DNA of 64,000 nt from Pelargonium cotyledonis (taxonomy: Eukaryota; Streptophyta; Magnoliopsida; Geraniales; Geraniaceae): positions 1-64,000 of the forward strand of contig JAYMTA010000012.1 of assembly GCA_036897625.1 (NCBI GenBank), read 5' to 3'. This document shows positions 1 to 12,053 of this stretch, piece by piece. The position numbers and the translations under genes are program-made. A model generated the notes under the pieces. The model ran no database searches and was not told the DNA's origin. It was given only the letters and a program-made list of their open reading frames with translations. Positions within the stretch are counted from its first letter, which is position 1; every line of letters starts with the position of its first letter.

Positions 1-529
1 GTCAGAGCAGACCAACCCAGTAACTTGTAACGGGATTCCTATATATTTAAATATAGAGTAAACTAGATTCTAGAATTGTCAAAACTCTATAGTACAGCTT
101 GTACTTTATACTTCTCTAAAACCGGGGTAGGACAAATAGAACTAAAAGAAGTCCTTGTAAACGAGCTAACAGACTCCTCACTTTTTAAGAGAGTACTCGT
201 AAGCACGTTGTCGAAAGATTAAGGAGTCGAAAAGAGAGCCCTTGTTTATAAAATATCGATCTAAATAAGTGAAAGTTTCCAGAAAACCCGCCCATGCGAG
301 AGAAGCGGAGTCCCATTTGTGACCCTCGGTTTTACACTTTTTCTCAGAGATTTGCAAAAAACGAGTGGATCCCGTAATAGCTGAAGGGGAATTTTGGACA
401 ATAGGATAAGTATCATGATAGAAAGTTCGCTGAAATCAAACTTATCATACTAGCTGGGATTTTTAAACTGAATGGAATCCTCATTTTTGATAATGAAGTG
501 TTTGGTAAAAGAACAAGAAGCCATTAACC

Positions 530-601
530 GGAGTAAACTAAAGTTGAACCCATGACTTGATATTCCATAAACCCGTGTTATACCACTGAGCTATAGTAGA
601 T
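530..601 (-). other. tRNA-like element (D-arm and T-arm words, stems unpaired)
   Basis: On the minus strand TATAGCTCAGTGGTA (595-581) matches the conserved start of a tRNA D arm, and ATGGGTTCAAC (553-543) matches a T arm. GGTA and GGTTCAA are separated by exactly 30 bases, as in a standard tRNA. The loop where the anticodon should lie reads TTATGGA, with the conserved T33. The D stem (GCTC against TAAC), anticodon stem (CGGGT against ATATC) and T stem (ATGGG against TTAGT) do not pair, and I see no acceptor stem. It resembles a tRNA gene in conserved letters only, so I do not call it functional. Confidence 0.45.
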
Positions 602-1588
602 GGAGTTATAAAAGCTAGCCAAGACTAGACTAAAACCTAGTTTATTACGGCTCAAATTGCCTCTCTTCATTTTCCAAAAAAATACCGCGGAGCACCCAGT
701 ATTATTATTTTTCTAGTTCTAGAGCCTTTTGAATAGTCCAACCAATCTAGGACCACTTCTAGAATATCTATATGATGTATAATTCGCTAAGGTACCCTAC
801 TTACAGATAGGACTATAGGATCTTACCAAAAAGCATAGTTGTTTAAGTCTTACAAAAAGAAAGGGATATCTCAGAAGACTCTTTTGTCAGGTCAAAGTAG
901 AAAAATAGAGTAGGTAGTGAGTGGAATTGGTTGTTTAAAAGTTATACAGATTCATACTTAATAAGAGAAAGTGATTATGAGCTACTATGAGCTGCGAGGA
1001 TGGAATATTAAAGGAAGGGATTGCCTTAAGGTTTAGGTATACTTGAATAAGTAAGATAGGAGATTTTCCGGGAAACCTTAAAAAAATTCAATATCTAGGT
1101 TTTCTTCCAAATTCAGGGAAATAAAATCTTTAGAGTTTCCAACTGTTAGAGATTACTAAAAGCAAAAGGGACTCCTAAGGCAAGATTTTTTTAGTATGAA
1201 AAACTTGACAAATCAATCGCTTTTTTTTTTCAATATCCCAGGAACCCAGGTTAATTTAGGGCCCGAAAGTCTTATCTTGATATTTTATTAAATAGTGACA
1301 CTGTAACTGGATAGGTTTGAAAATGACTAAAGTAGGACTCTTAAACTCTATATTGATTGAGATCCTCTTACAATAAAATGAATTAAAATCAAAAACTTTA
1401 TTTAGTTAATAACCTAGAAAATTCTTTAATTTAAGCAAGCCCTAACTGGACTGGCTAATATAGACCTAATTAGAAGCCTGAAAACTAAGTAGTATATAAA
1501 AAATATGTTATTGAATAATGACTCTTCTAACTTTCCAAGAAAAACCCGATCTATAAGCACAATACTTCCTATTTTAAGGACAAAGGGA

Positions 1589-1662
1589 TCAAAAAATTGA
1601 CAGGCGGCAAAGCAAAGAGATTTGAATATAGGAATGTCCTAGGTTCAAATCCCATTCATCTT
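1589..1662 (+). other. tRNA-like element, Gln-like anticodon position
   Basis: GGCGGCAAAGCA (1603-1614) resembles the second half of a D arm, and CTAGGTTCAAATCCC (1639-1653) is a good T-arm word. The gap is 32 bases, compatible with a seven-base variable loop. The anticodon loop would read ATTTGAA, giving TTG at the anticodon. The two inner T-stem pairs (G52 and G53 with C62 and C61) can form and the outer ones mostly cannot. The anticodon stem (AAGAG against TATAG) does not pair. Probably not a working tRNA. Confidence 0.35.
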
Positions 1663-2530
1663 AAATTGGTTAAAATGTAGAGAAAAGTCTTGCAATAGTT
1701 AAACCGGTAACCGCTCTACGCTTTTATACTACCTAAACAACTATACAATCCCCATCAAGAGATAACTCTTTACCTTTGTAGCACTTCCGGTCTTAACGAT
1801 TTTTCAAAGTATAAACGAATAAGGAGCAATTAATCTCACTTGCTGGGTACCCATATAATGCGGGGTCTCTAGCAAAGAGCACCTAGGTCGTATGTTGTTT
1901 GCTGACGAAACTACTACTAGTAACTCCCGATATTGGCAATTCAGATAATAAAAATCCTGATACTACTGTTATAGGATCTCGCTTTGCGTAATTAAAGGAG
2001 GTTCATTTCATTAAGTTTACTTTTTTGTTGTATCGGATAAGATACCTTAAATAAATATAAAAGGAGTCTTTTTGTATACTTAATCTTTGCAATCAGTTTT
2101 ATAATGAGTTCCTTTTTTCCTCACGTTTACAGGGGGCACCGGGCGCCTTTAATTTGTAAGATTTTTTTATTGTTTATTAGTATCTATAGTTTACTGGATT
2201 CTTCGCTGTTAGAGCTACTACCCTCAGTTTAGTCTTTTCTTACACGATGAAATCTATATGAGTTAGTGAGAATTAGAATTAGAATAGTTCTAGATTTTCT
2301 AATTCCAAGCAATTAAGAGAGCTGCTCTTAAGAAGCCGAATCTTAAATTGTTCTTGAAGTTTTATATGGAATCTCCAAAAGCAATTAGTTGCATTACTAC
2401 TTATTCACCGTATCCTTATGTATACTTGCGTATTTCATAGTAAATAGGAACCCCGTTTTTGTTTTTGTTGGCTGTCATAATGTCATAATGTAAGTAGGTA
2501 TACTAAATACAATATTAAGGATTACTTCGG

Positions 2531-2660
2531 ATGCACTCAGGCGGTAAGAGGGATGTATGTATTCACTATTAAGTAAGTATCCTCCAAATCGATAAAAGCG
2601 TAAAACTAGAGGGAATAACCTTAACTAACAATCTATATCATCTATACAAGAATACAATTA
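2531..2660 (+). repeat. possible diverged duplicate, copy 1
   Basis: From CGGTAAGAGGGAT at 2542 to the AATAGCTACAAT words near 2660 this stretch can be loosely aligned by eye with 3259-3445. Shared in the same order are CGGTAAGAG, a TATG-rich piece, CTCC, CGATAA, a run of A with AG-GG-AATA, CTTAACTA and AGAATACAAT followed by AGCTAC. Spacing differs and overall identity is low, perhaps 55-60 %, so this could be shared word use and not true duplication. No open frame of note. Confidence 0.25.
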
Positions 2661-3258
2661 AAATAGCTACAATACATATTCATAATCTCATAATCTAAGT
2701 AATATTTATTTCTTTATTTAAGTATCTCAACAAAATATATAATTAAGGAGAATACTATTGCTACAAAGAATAGAGTAAGTACAGGGAACAAGAAGAAGAC
2801 TTAGTACACACAATATCTAGAATATTAATCAGCTCTATTCTACTGATAGGAAACTCTGTAAGGAAAGTCTAGCTCCCAAGACTGAGGGGTATGCGCAGTA
2901 AGTCAGTTTATTATGTTTCCAGGTTTCAGATTTCGAGAGGGACTAAAGCTGGGAGTCAAGGACAAGTACAAGTAGAAGCAAGTTAAGAAGTTGGTGCTAT
3001 TGTGTGAGGTGTTCTATCTATTATTTCTTTCTTTAGCTCCTATAAGAAATCACTCATAAGAAGAGGGTCTTAGTAAAGGTATGATACAGTAGAGTAAGAT
3101 CCAGAGTCTAGTTTCTTTCATTTTCCATTTTAAGAGGAAGTAAGTCCTGTAAATGAAGTAAAGAAGTCGATAAAAAAAATAGGGTTTTTCTGGGTATTAG
3201 TATGTAGATATATTCAAAAGACTATCTTGCATTAACCTCCTAAACAAAGGTTTAGCCG

Positions 3259-3445
3259 GTCGGTAAGAGAGATTTATGGATGTAGTGTTAAAGCACTCTC
3301 CTCATTAACGATAAGCTACAAAAGCAGGAGGAAATATATCCAACTAAAAGAATCTAGATTTACTAATACACTAAAATACTGCTTATAGTTTAGGATACCT
3401 TAACTATACTATCTGTAGAATACAATAAGTGTCCTATAGCTACCA
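3259..3445 (+). repeat. possible diverged duplicate, copy 2
   Basis: This is the partner of 2531-2660, with the same order of short words beginning at CGGTAAGAGAGAT. The following 350 bases (to about 3800) are rich in CTATA, TACTA and purine-rich words and hold nothing I recognise. The alignment was done by eye and needs gaps, so homology is uncertain. Confidence 0.25.
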
Positions 3446-3823
3446 ACTATGTAATATACTCTATTCCATAACGGTCAATACCTCCATAGAGTAATAAAAT
3501 ACATACTATGACTATCTCTTATACTAGATATCTCCTATACTGTGACTTCCCTATAACGAAATGCCTATATCTTCTATTTATTAGAACAAAGCTATATCTC
3601 TTATGAGTCTCCCCTCTTTTCTAGTAACCTCTATTTATTCCTCTTGTGGGTCCTACTCTAGTAAGTATCTCTACTAATAGTCTATTTCCTAAGACTAAGA
3701 AACAAGTCAATAAGAAGTCCTAAGATTAAGGTACAGATTCCGAGTAAGAGGGATCTTATTCTAGCTTTGAGGAAAGCTATTTCATAAAAAAGGGAGGTGT
3801 GAAAGCAGGTTTTAAGATTCTGA

Positions 3824-3895
3824 AGTTGACAGTTTATCTGAGTAGAACAACGCTGCCGTAAGCCTTGAGTTGCAGGTTCAAGTCGATTAGCCTAA
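3824..3895 (+). other. tRNA-like element
   Basis: CTGAGTAGAACA (3838-3849) is a variant of the D-arm end, and GCAGGTTCAAGTCG (3872-3885) is a T-arm word. The distance from AGTA to GGTTCAA is exactly 30 bases. The T33 position is C, the anticodon stem does not pair, and only the innermost T-stem pair forms. A tRNA resemblance by spacing and conserved letters, not by structure. Confidence 0.35.
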
Positions 3896-5671
3896 AAACT
3901 TCACAACAAGGAAAACTCCAACTGAGAAAGGCGCGGTTGCATTACTTTTTGAAAAATCTCCTTACTCGTTAAATTACATAGCCCGTAGGAAAGCTACGAT
4001 ACATCTCTATACTATGTTCCTTTTGAATAAGGGTTACCTAGAAACCTCCTATAACAACCCTCTTTTCGTGCCCTATTCTGCTTTAGACTTTATACTGAAG
4101 TAAGTTAACTTAGTATAATAAAGCTAAGAATGTCTTTGTGGGAACAGAGTCAAAAATGTATAAAGAGGAATCCATCCAACCCGCTTATTCATACGAGTAC
4201 CGGTACAGGATTGAGCTGGTTGAAGTAAGTTTATAGGTGTAAGCTCTTTCAAAATAGGGTTAAAATAAAAAGTAAATATAATTTTTTTAGAAACTGAAAA
4301 AAAAACTAAAATGTTTGACGAAGAGAAAAAGTACTCGATCTGGACTAGGTTTACCCAAGTATTGTTTCCCGCTTTAATGTGAGTGAAATTCCGCTCTATC
4401 TGTTAATCTAAATTAGGATCTAGAGCTCGTGTGGTCTAGCAGCTGTTTTGTGGCCTTCCTTTATCTGGAATTTTGCTGAGAGTAGAGTAATGGGGTATAA
4501 TATCGACTAGTTATAGTAACGCGTATAGGGTACTCCTGAACGAACCCTTTAAGAGACTCGGATTTTTATAAGGTTTACTAGAGAGGTTACCCAGATTTCC
4601 TTTTCGGTAAGGATGCTAAGTACAAAAAGCTTGAGTATAAGCAAAAAGTGAATGGTTGGTTCTAGGCATTTGAAGTGGAAAGGGTATTCTGTTCAATAAG
4701 ATATATTGTAAAATAATTAGAAGTTTTATCAAAAACTTTACTGCAACGCTTAGGGCTCCGCTTTGTTTTGCCTTAGATGCTCTTACACCTAGGTAGTTCT
4801 CCCTAAAAAACTGCCACTCTAGTTCTGAGTCTTACAACATACCGACTACTGCCTACCTTTAGAACAAATCTGTATTGCTTAGGAGTTACTTTTAGGTGGC
4901 AGTTTTCTTAAACCTTAGAATAAACAAGTACTCAATCTCTTCTCTAAATTCGGGCAGGCAAGTTACCAACATGACGAAGGCCTTGTATTTGAGAAGTTGT
5001 ACGGTTTTGACTTAAATTTCCAAATGAATAAAATATTTCTATCCTGCGTGTTAGCTTAAAGATTGGTTATATCTGAGATTAGTCCCATACACTTAAATTA
5101 GACCTTACTTTATAAATGACAGCTTTTCAAAGCAAAGACACCCTCAAGAAGAGAAATACAAGTAGTATCCAATTCACATAATTAATAGCTAATAGGCAAG
5201 CAAATACTCAAGCTTTTTAGTATGCTGTACTTGTTTTCTATACTTATAAGATAGTCCTAATACAAAGTCAAGCTGGTGTCTTATGTAGAAATAATATAAA
5301 AAAAAAGAACTCATTTTAGAAGTTAAAGTGCAAGCTTAACTAGATTCGTAGGTTTCAAAAGAGCTTAAGCTTTTAGAGGAGTGTAGTGCATTATACAGTA
5401 AAAGGGGCGCATTAACGAAAGTCCAATAAAGTCCAATCTCCCTTATAAAGCAAGTATTCAAACTCGGGTTCCCGTGCTCTTTTATCAAATTATCTATATT
5501 TCATTTACATCAATAATTATGAATATCTTAAAAATTAAACTAGCAAATACTAAGGTAAACCGGATTCAAACTTGTGATATAAATTTTTGCGTATTTTTTT
5601 AGTTATGCCTACGCACGCTTTTGGCAAGGAATTGGCAGTCTTACAGATAACGAAACAACGTTAGAAAGGTG

Positions 5672-5743
5672 GGTGATCCCAGGACTTGCACTCGCGGTTG
5701 TTACCTATGTGCGAAAATGCTTTAACGACTAAGCGAGGTGTAT
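5672..5743 (-). other. tRNA-like element, weak T arm
   Basis: On the minus strand TTAGTCGTTAAAGCA (5733-5719) is a D-arm-like word. AGTGCAAGTCCT (5692-5681) sits at the T-arm position with the standard 30-base gap from GTTA. The T-loop has G in place of the second conserved T, and the putative stems do not pair. This is a weaker case than the elements near 19.3, 52.8 and 62.1 kb. Confidence 0.25.
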
Positions 5744-8700
5744 AAATTGCTCGTAAAATCCGGAATATTGAAGCTAGAGTTTTTCAATGCAGTACAAGTA
5801 CAATAACTAATACTCTCTAAAACACCTACTAAAAGCTTCAAAATACCCTGTGCAACGTGAAAAGAATGCCTTTGATATTTATAATTATTGTCGAATACTA
5901 CCTATACTACGGAAATAAGAACTAAGAAACCGCGCAAATCAAGGATTCCCTTAGTGGTAGGTTAACTCCCGAGAATTTAACAGAATTCTAAATTTGTATA
6001 GATAGCAGTTTCAAAGTCGGGGCTTCTTGTTTACAAGTAAAACACTTCTTAATTCTTAGAGGGTGCCCTGTTAAAAATAAGTAAAGCTTTTCCTAAATAG
6101 GAGTTTTAGTGCATATTTTGTCCTTAAATTTATGCCAAAAGAAATGGTGACTCAGAATTGCTCACTCAAGGTTTAAGGTCCCCGCCTTCTTGATAGAAAG
6201 AGATTCCGTTAATTTTAATACTTCTTTAGGAGCACCCACGTCTGTGCAGCAGGATTAAAAGGATACTTTTGAGGTAGACTTCCTTTCAGCAGTCCCTGAC
6301 ATTAAGAAATGTAGAAAAACCAGGCAATTCATTCCTAGTTGGACTTTGCCGCAATCAGACGGACTACCTCACAAATTGAGTTGCTCTTTTGTTCTCTGCA
6401 GTTGATAGTAATTTATTCATTCTAAGAAGAGAATCCTTTACGCGAGTTCAATATAAACAATATAAACAAAAGAGGTCTTAGGTTAACTGCTCCGTACAGG
6501 GTGACTTGTTATTCAGTATATTGTTTTGAATAATTAGTAAACTAGTCCTAGAGAGTGTAAGAAATTATAAGGAAGACTGAACTAGGCTCAAGTTACGGGA
6601 ATCCTCCATTTAGGGTACTCTTTCTTTTTACTTTGTTAACGTGAAACCCATTAGAAAACTAGTTTTATTCTATAAAAGTGGTCTCTCTTTTATAAAGGGT
6701 TTTTGTTTTCGTAGAAGAACTCCCCCGAAACTTCTAACCTCATAATAAAGAGTGAAGTATATTATTTTACAAAAAAAAGTATGAAATCTTACAAGGAAGA
6801 ACTTCTAATTTTTGGATATATAGTAAATTTGGAAGACGATTAGGTATATAATAAAATAGAAGCCTATATACTTATACTTAAATAGATTTTAAGAAGATCC
6901 ACCCAGTTCTTGTTACTTTATATACAGAATCAGCACTCCCTTGCCAAAACAGAGGCATTTAGTTCTCTACAAGCTCTAGTATTTTTGACCTTGTCCCATC
7001 CATAAGAAGGAGGCGGTAAGTCCTGTATGTGTCATAATTGAATACCTCTATTAACTTTCTTGTTTTACTCCCCTTTTTTGAAAGGTTTCTCTTCACCTGC
7101 AAAAATTTTTTGGCAAATATACTTGAAGGAAAGCTCTGGTGTAGTAAATCTCGTTAAAATATAAATAAAATTCTCTAATCGAAATCTTACTTCTAATTAT
7201 GTAGTACTCAAACTCAAGAAAATAATGAGTACATTTTTAATTTAAGACTTTAGCTATTCCTTAACTAAAACTCTATACATATATTCAAATCGGAATAAAC
7301 CAGACTCTTTTCAAGGTAGTAATCCCCTTTATTTTTAATAAATCGAATGGAATTCCTTGGAATTTGCGCCTCTTTGATTTTCAACTATTCCACACGAGTT
7401 CCTCTATTTTTTATTCAGTTCAGTAGCTACCTCGAAGCTAGATAAGAAGTTTGTGGTATTCTGAGGAAGGTGGGATGGCATCTACAAGAGTAGTATAGGA
7501 TATAGTAACTGCATTTGAACCTGTGTCTCCTGTGTATTCAATCTAAGGTTTAACAACAAAAACTTTATAGGCCCGGCCTGACCCGAGAGGCCCTTGGTAT
7601 CTACATTTCCTTAATGTCTTTCCTTCAATAAGGGGTTTAAAAAAAGATAGGGGATTCTAAAACATATGATAATAGACATTAAAGGCCCTTGATTAAAAAA
7701 AATACACTTAACTGGATACGCTAATTTGTGTTTTAGTGCACGGAAATACCCTTATATAAGTCCCTTTTTTGAACAAGCCTCTTCTTTCTTTCTTAGTCGT
7801 CTGTCAAGGCTTTGGACTTTGAGACTCTCTTTTGAATTCCATTTCTAAGCTTTTTTGTCACCCTTTTTGCTGTTAATCTACTGGGAGACTCCTCTTCTGC
7901 CGGATCTTCGGAAGGGGTATTGAACTCTTTAGTCTTCTGTGTAGTACAAGGGCTTTGTAGGTTTGTAAATTCGGTAATCATTAAAGTATTGAATCCGTTT
8001 TCTCACGAGGATCCGCCTATTCCTGAGATTTAGCGGATAGGGACATTTACATTCTTCCGCAATTTCGTTACTCATTTTATGTAAATTCCTATTATTAAGT
8101 TTCTAGATTCGGAATATATTTTATAATATCTTGGGGGTTACAATCAAAACCCTAGGACTTTTAACTAGGATTTTCTATATCTAAATTTGGTGGGGCTCAA
8201 GTTTTTTATTAATTAGTATACCTTTAATGAGTAATTTGGTAAGAGTTAATAATACTAGTTAAAAAGGACTTCCTTTGGTATTTTGATCCAAGCTATTAAA
8301 GGCGTAATAGAGACGTGCATCTTTTTGTGATTAAGAAGTTAATTACCCCCTATTTAACGGGTACTGACTCATTTAAAATAGAATTCGAATAATCCAAGTA
8401 TAGGGAAAATAGTAATAGCTATCGAAATAAAAACCTGAAGGATCGCCCCTCTTATCTGTTACAAATATAATCTTACTCTATACTTTTTTGAAAGAAGAAA
8501 TTTAATTAGGCTAGAACAGGTCAAGACTTGCTCGTAAAGATACAAAAATATAGGGTATTTGTACATAATAAAACCTCACCAACTAATCAAAGCACCTTTT
8601 TTTTCAGTTGCTAATTCTCTCTTATCCCAAAAAACTTTGGATTAAACAAGTTTTCCATTAATAATATAGGTAACTCCCGAGAAGAGCTAAGTACTTTAAG

Positions 8701-11700
8701 AGGTTTCTTTTTTATAGAGTATAAACTTTTTGTAGTGGCCTAAATCAGGTATACGTGTGGATAATAAAATGTACATTTATCATAAGCAGTGCTAGCAAGC
8801 TGCGGTAAATAAGGATACCTCTTTCTTTTACTTATGCTGCTAGGAAGGGAACTCTTTACTATAACTATAGTTAGAAATAATATCTCAAATATAGGCTTCC
8901 CCTGTGATTATATAAAAGGGGGTAATTCTGATTCATCGGATTTGAGCGGGTCCTATACTACATGTGTAGCGGGGATTCTTATTCCCTTAGTTTTTCTGGA
9001 CTTTTTCTGGAACAGAACATATATGCTTCTAATTAAACTAAACAGGATCTGATAAGTTCTAAAGTGAGTGTAACTATATATATTGAATTGATGAATGACT
9101 CTACTTTAAATGAAAGAACAGAAAAGACATTTTGAAACTCTCATTCATGAATGTTTCTTGGCTAGCGCCCTTTCTATTTTAGAGAGAAATCTAACAGTAA
9201 CTTTCCTTTAATAAACCGGTTTTACAAGATTCGAAGTACGGAAGGGCTTAAGCATAGTAATAATTTTAAGGAAGGTTCCTTCATTTTATTGGATTGGTTT
9301 CCAAACCCGGGTATTTTAAAAAAGACCTAATGGGTACTGGAATTAACAGAAACACTTATGACCCTGTTTCTTAAAGAAAACAAAAGCAACATTTAAGGAA
9401 ATAAGGGCAATATTCCTTATGCTTTTTTAGCTATTTACTATTACAGATACATATATCTTGTAAAAGTAACGAGACTCTAAAGAAATCACTTATACAGAAA
9501 ACCTTGCTTTGGTATGTAATTAAAGAAGTTGTATATAGCTAGGTCTTATAAAGCTTTTTCTCTCTATTCATTATAGATTGAAAAATAAAAAGCGCTCAGC
9601 AGGTTAGAGGAAAGGACTGGAATTTCTGGTTCAAATTTTTAAGTAAGCAGACAAGAAAGAAATTTGGCGAGGTGTATGGTTAACGCATCCTTTTTTCACG
9701 GGCATGGGTTAGGAGCGTGTCCGCCTTTAGTAATATATTTGTATTTGCGTGAGAGGTTAATATAGTTCTTTAGGCCCTTTTCATGTCAAAGATGTAGGGT
9801 TTCAAATTCCCTAGAGGATATTCCAATCTTTGTTGTCAGGAAACATAAACTTCATTTATAGCAGTTTAAATAGTAGGAGAAGCTCTTTTAGAATTCGTAA
9901 TTCTGAAATAAAGTGAAATTCTTTGGGTTTCCTTCTTGATAATCCAAATTACTTAAGGTGCTACAACCAAAAACATGGGTAGATCCTCTTTAATCCTATA
10001 ATTAATATCTCAAGCTAGATCCCTTATCCCCAATTCTTTATTATGAATATTCTTAAAATACAAAATTGACGAGAAAGCTATTCAATCCTGTGTCTTCCTC
10101 TTCTGCCACAAAAGCGAAGGATTCAGTTTACCGGAGTTAGGTACTATAAAACTCCAGTTGGTAGCTTCAAGACTCCATGACTTAACCATATTTATATGTA
10201 ACTATAATTGTCAACACTCATCTGATAATGAGGTAAATCCCATTCACTTATATTTAAAAGAGAAAGAGGCGAAGACAATTAAAATGAGTACCTAAGTATT
10301 TAAAGTTCTTTGTTCTACCAAATTAGCTAGTCCTCCTAAAAACAGCCCACATACGATTCATAAATGAAACAAGACTAGAGCTAGGGAGTGAGATAGACTT
10401 TTTATTACTTAACTGTACTATATTATATAAAAAAAAGCTCTAGGAAAATAGTATATAATATGTATTAATTAAGAAGAAGCGAGTAAAAAAAGAAACTCTC
10501 TTTAAGAATTGATTCAGTCAACTTCTAGGAGCAGCCTAGACAATATAAGTTATAGACTTTTCCTCGAGTGCAAATCAAGCTAGACTTATTTATTAATTAA
10601 AAATAATTAAATAGTGTTTTACAGAAGTATAATAAAAAAGTGACAGCTCAAACAAGGAGTATAACTATTGTCAGCTAAATAGATTTTGTTACTTACTAAA
10701 GCTTATCCTTTTTTTGAAGTACTTCTTACTAGTAAACTTGCATTTAGTTCTCTTTTACCACAACACAGCGAGGGTATCTCAGAAAAACTCCATATTCGAG
10801 TGACTTAAGTTTTTTATTAATTTCCTAGGAGGGGTTTATCCGTAGACGAGGATTTCGGTACAGTAATACAAAAGAAATGCACTTGTTTCGTCTTGTTTGT
10901 AAAAGGAGTTATATAACTAAATAATGAAAAAAGTAAAGTGTGGAGTCCTATAAATCTGGGATAGGGTGCCCCGTAGAGTAACGGAATACTAATCTATCCT
11001 CGTAAGTTACTTAGTACAAAAAGGGTTCGGCTTGGTTACTAGACGGGACTTTTAAAGCATTGATTATCGTTCAGAAGGAAGTGCTGATTAGTAAATTGAG
11101 TCAAATTTTAAGGGATCCCTGCCATTGTTGTTTTAACTCTCAAGTCTTAAAAATCTTGTTACTATAATACCTAGTGCTAGCTTTTTTAATAACTAACAAA
11201 GTTTTTTACTATATTAAATTATTACAAAAAGTATGTGTTAAGTACAACGCTTAAGGAGCTCGCTTATGAGGTGCGTTTTAGGGCAATCTCCTTTTAATTG
11301 ACGCAAAAAGACCCCTGCACAGTGTACATAAATAGTGGATCCAGTTTTCTACCAAACCCACATTAAGATTTCTTGTAGCATTTGATGATTACTTCTTTCA
11401 TTTAGATAGGGACGACACTTTTAAATAAGAAGCAAGAACTGAGTAATTGAAATTACATTATAAAAGAATGCCGTAATCTTTCTAGTTTGAGACACCTGGG
11501 TTTTGTGTAAATTAGATTATTACAAGTAAATCCCTGGTTAACTCGAGTTGAACCTTTTGTATGTTAAGTAAAAGCCCAGGAATCGATCAAAGAATAGTAA
11601 TAAAGGGCTTACTATGATAATATCGACTAGACTTGGTTATTTATTAGTCTACTTTCATTTCAGTCAGAAAATTACGCTTCTACTGATAAAGATGCTGGAA

Positions 11701-11980
11701 CTGAGATTCCTCTATTATGCAGCCAGTAATTAAGAGACTAGAGACTTTTATTAACGAAAAGCTTGTCATTCCCAGGAAATTTTAGTATAGGATTGATTGC
11801 TTTAGGCCTTATTTTCGATAAAGGTTGTCTCTTGATAGAGGGCTTTCCTTAGAAAATCGGTAATTGGCTATATTATAAAATGAAAAAGTCTTCGTATATA
11901 GCACTCGCTCTAAGAGATCTTTCTAAGGTTTCTATGAACTAGCGGTGAACTTTAACAGACTCTTAAAAGAAGGGAGAACA

Positions 11981-12053
11981 CTTTTTTTATAATTGATGGT
12001 ATAGCCAAAGAAATCCGAGTAGTAATGCCGTGGGTTCAAATTTACTTAACTAC
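11981..12053 (+). other. tRNA-like element
   Basis: TTGATGGTATAGC (11993-12005) resembles the D loop and descending D stem, and CCGTGGGTTCAAATT (12028-12042) resembles a T arm. The gap between GGTA and GGTTCAA is 31 bases. The anticodon loop may read ATCCGAG, with T33 in place and CCG as the anticodon triplet. The T-stem (GTGGG against TTACT) and the other stems do not pair convincingly. Confidence 0.35.

Larger units (their letters stand above)
1..2530. other. AT-rich non-coding stretch
   Basis: No frame is open long enough to suggest a gene, and I recognise no RNA gene other than the two tRNA-like elements listed separately (530-601 and 1589-1662). There is a run of ten T at 1221-1230. At 2474-2489 the eight-base word GTCATAAT occurs twice in tandem after a T-rich tract. 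A related 13-base word, TGTCATAATGTCA, recurs near 41543 just before another purine-rich island. Nothing here has a promoter, terminator or ribosome binding site that I can tie to a gene. Confidence 0.6.

Noticed and set aside
4807-4906. Inverted repeat AAAACTGCCAC and GTGGCAGTTTT, 78 bases apart.
   Set aside because: An eleven-base inverted match within a few hundred bases is expected several times by chance in 64 kb.
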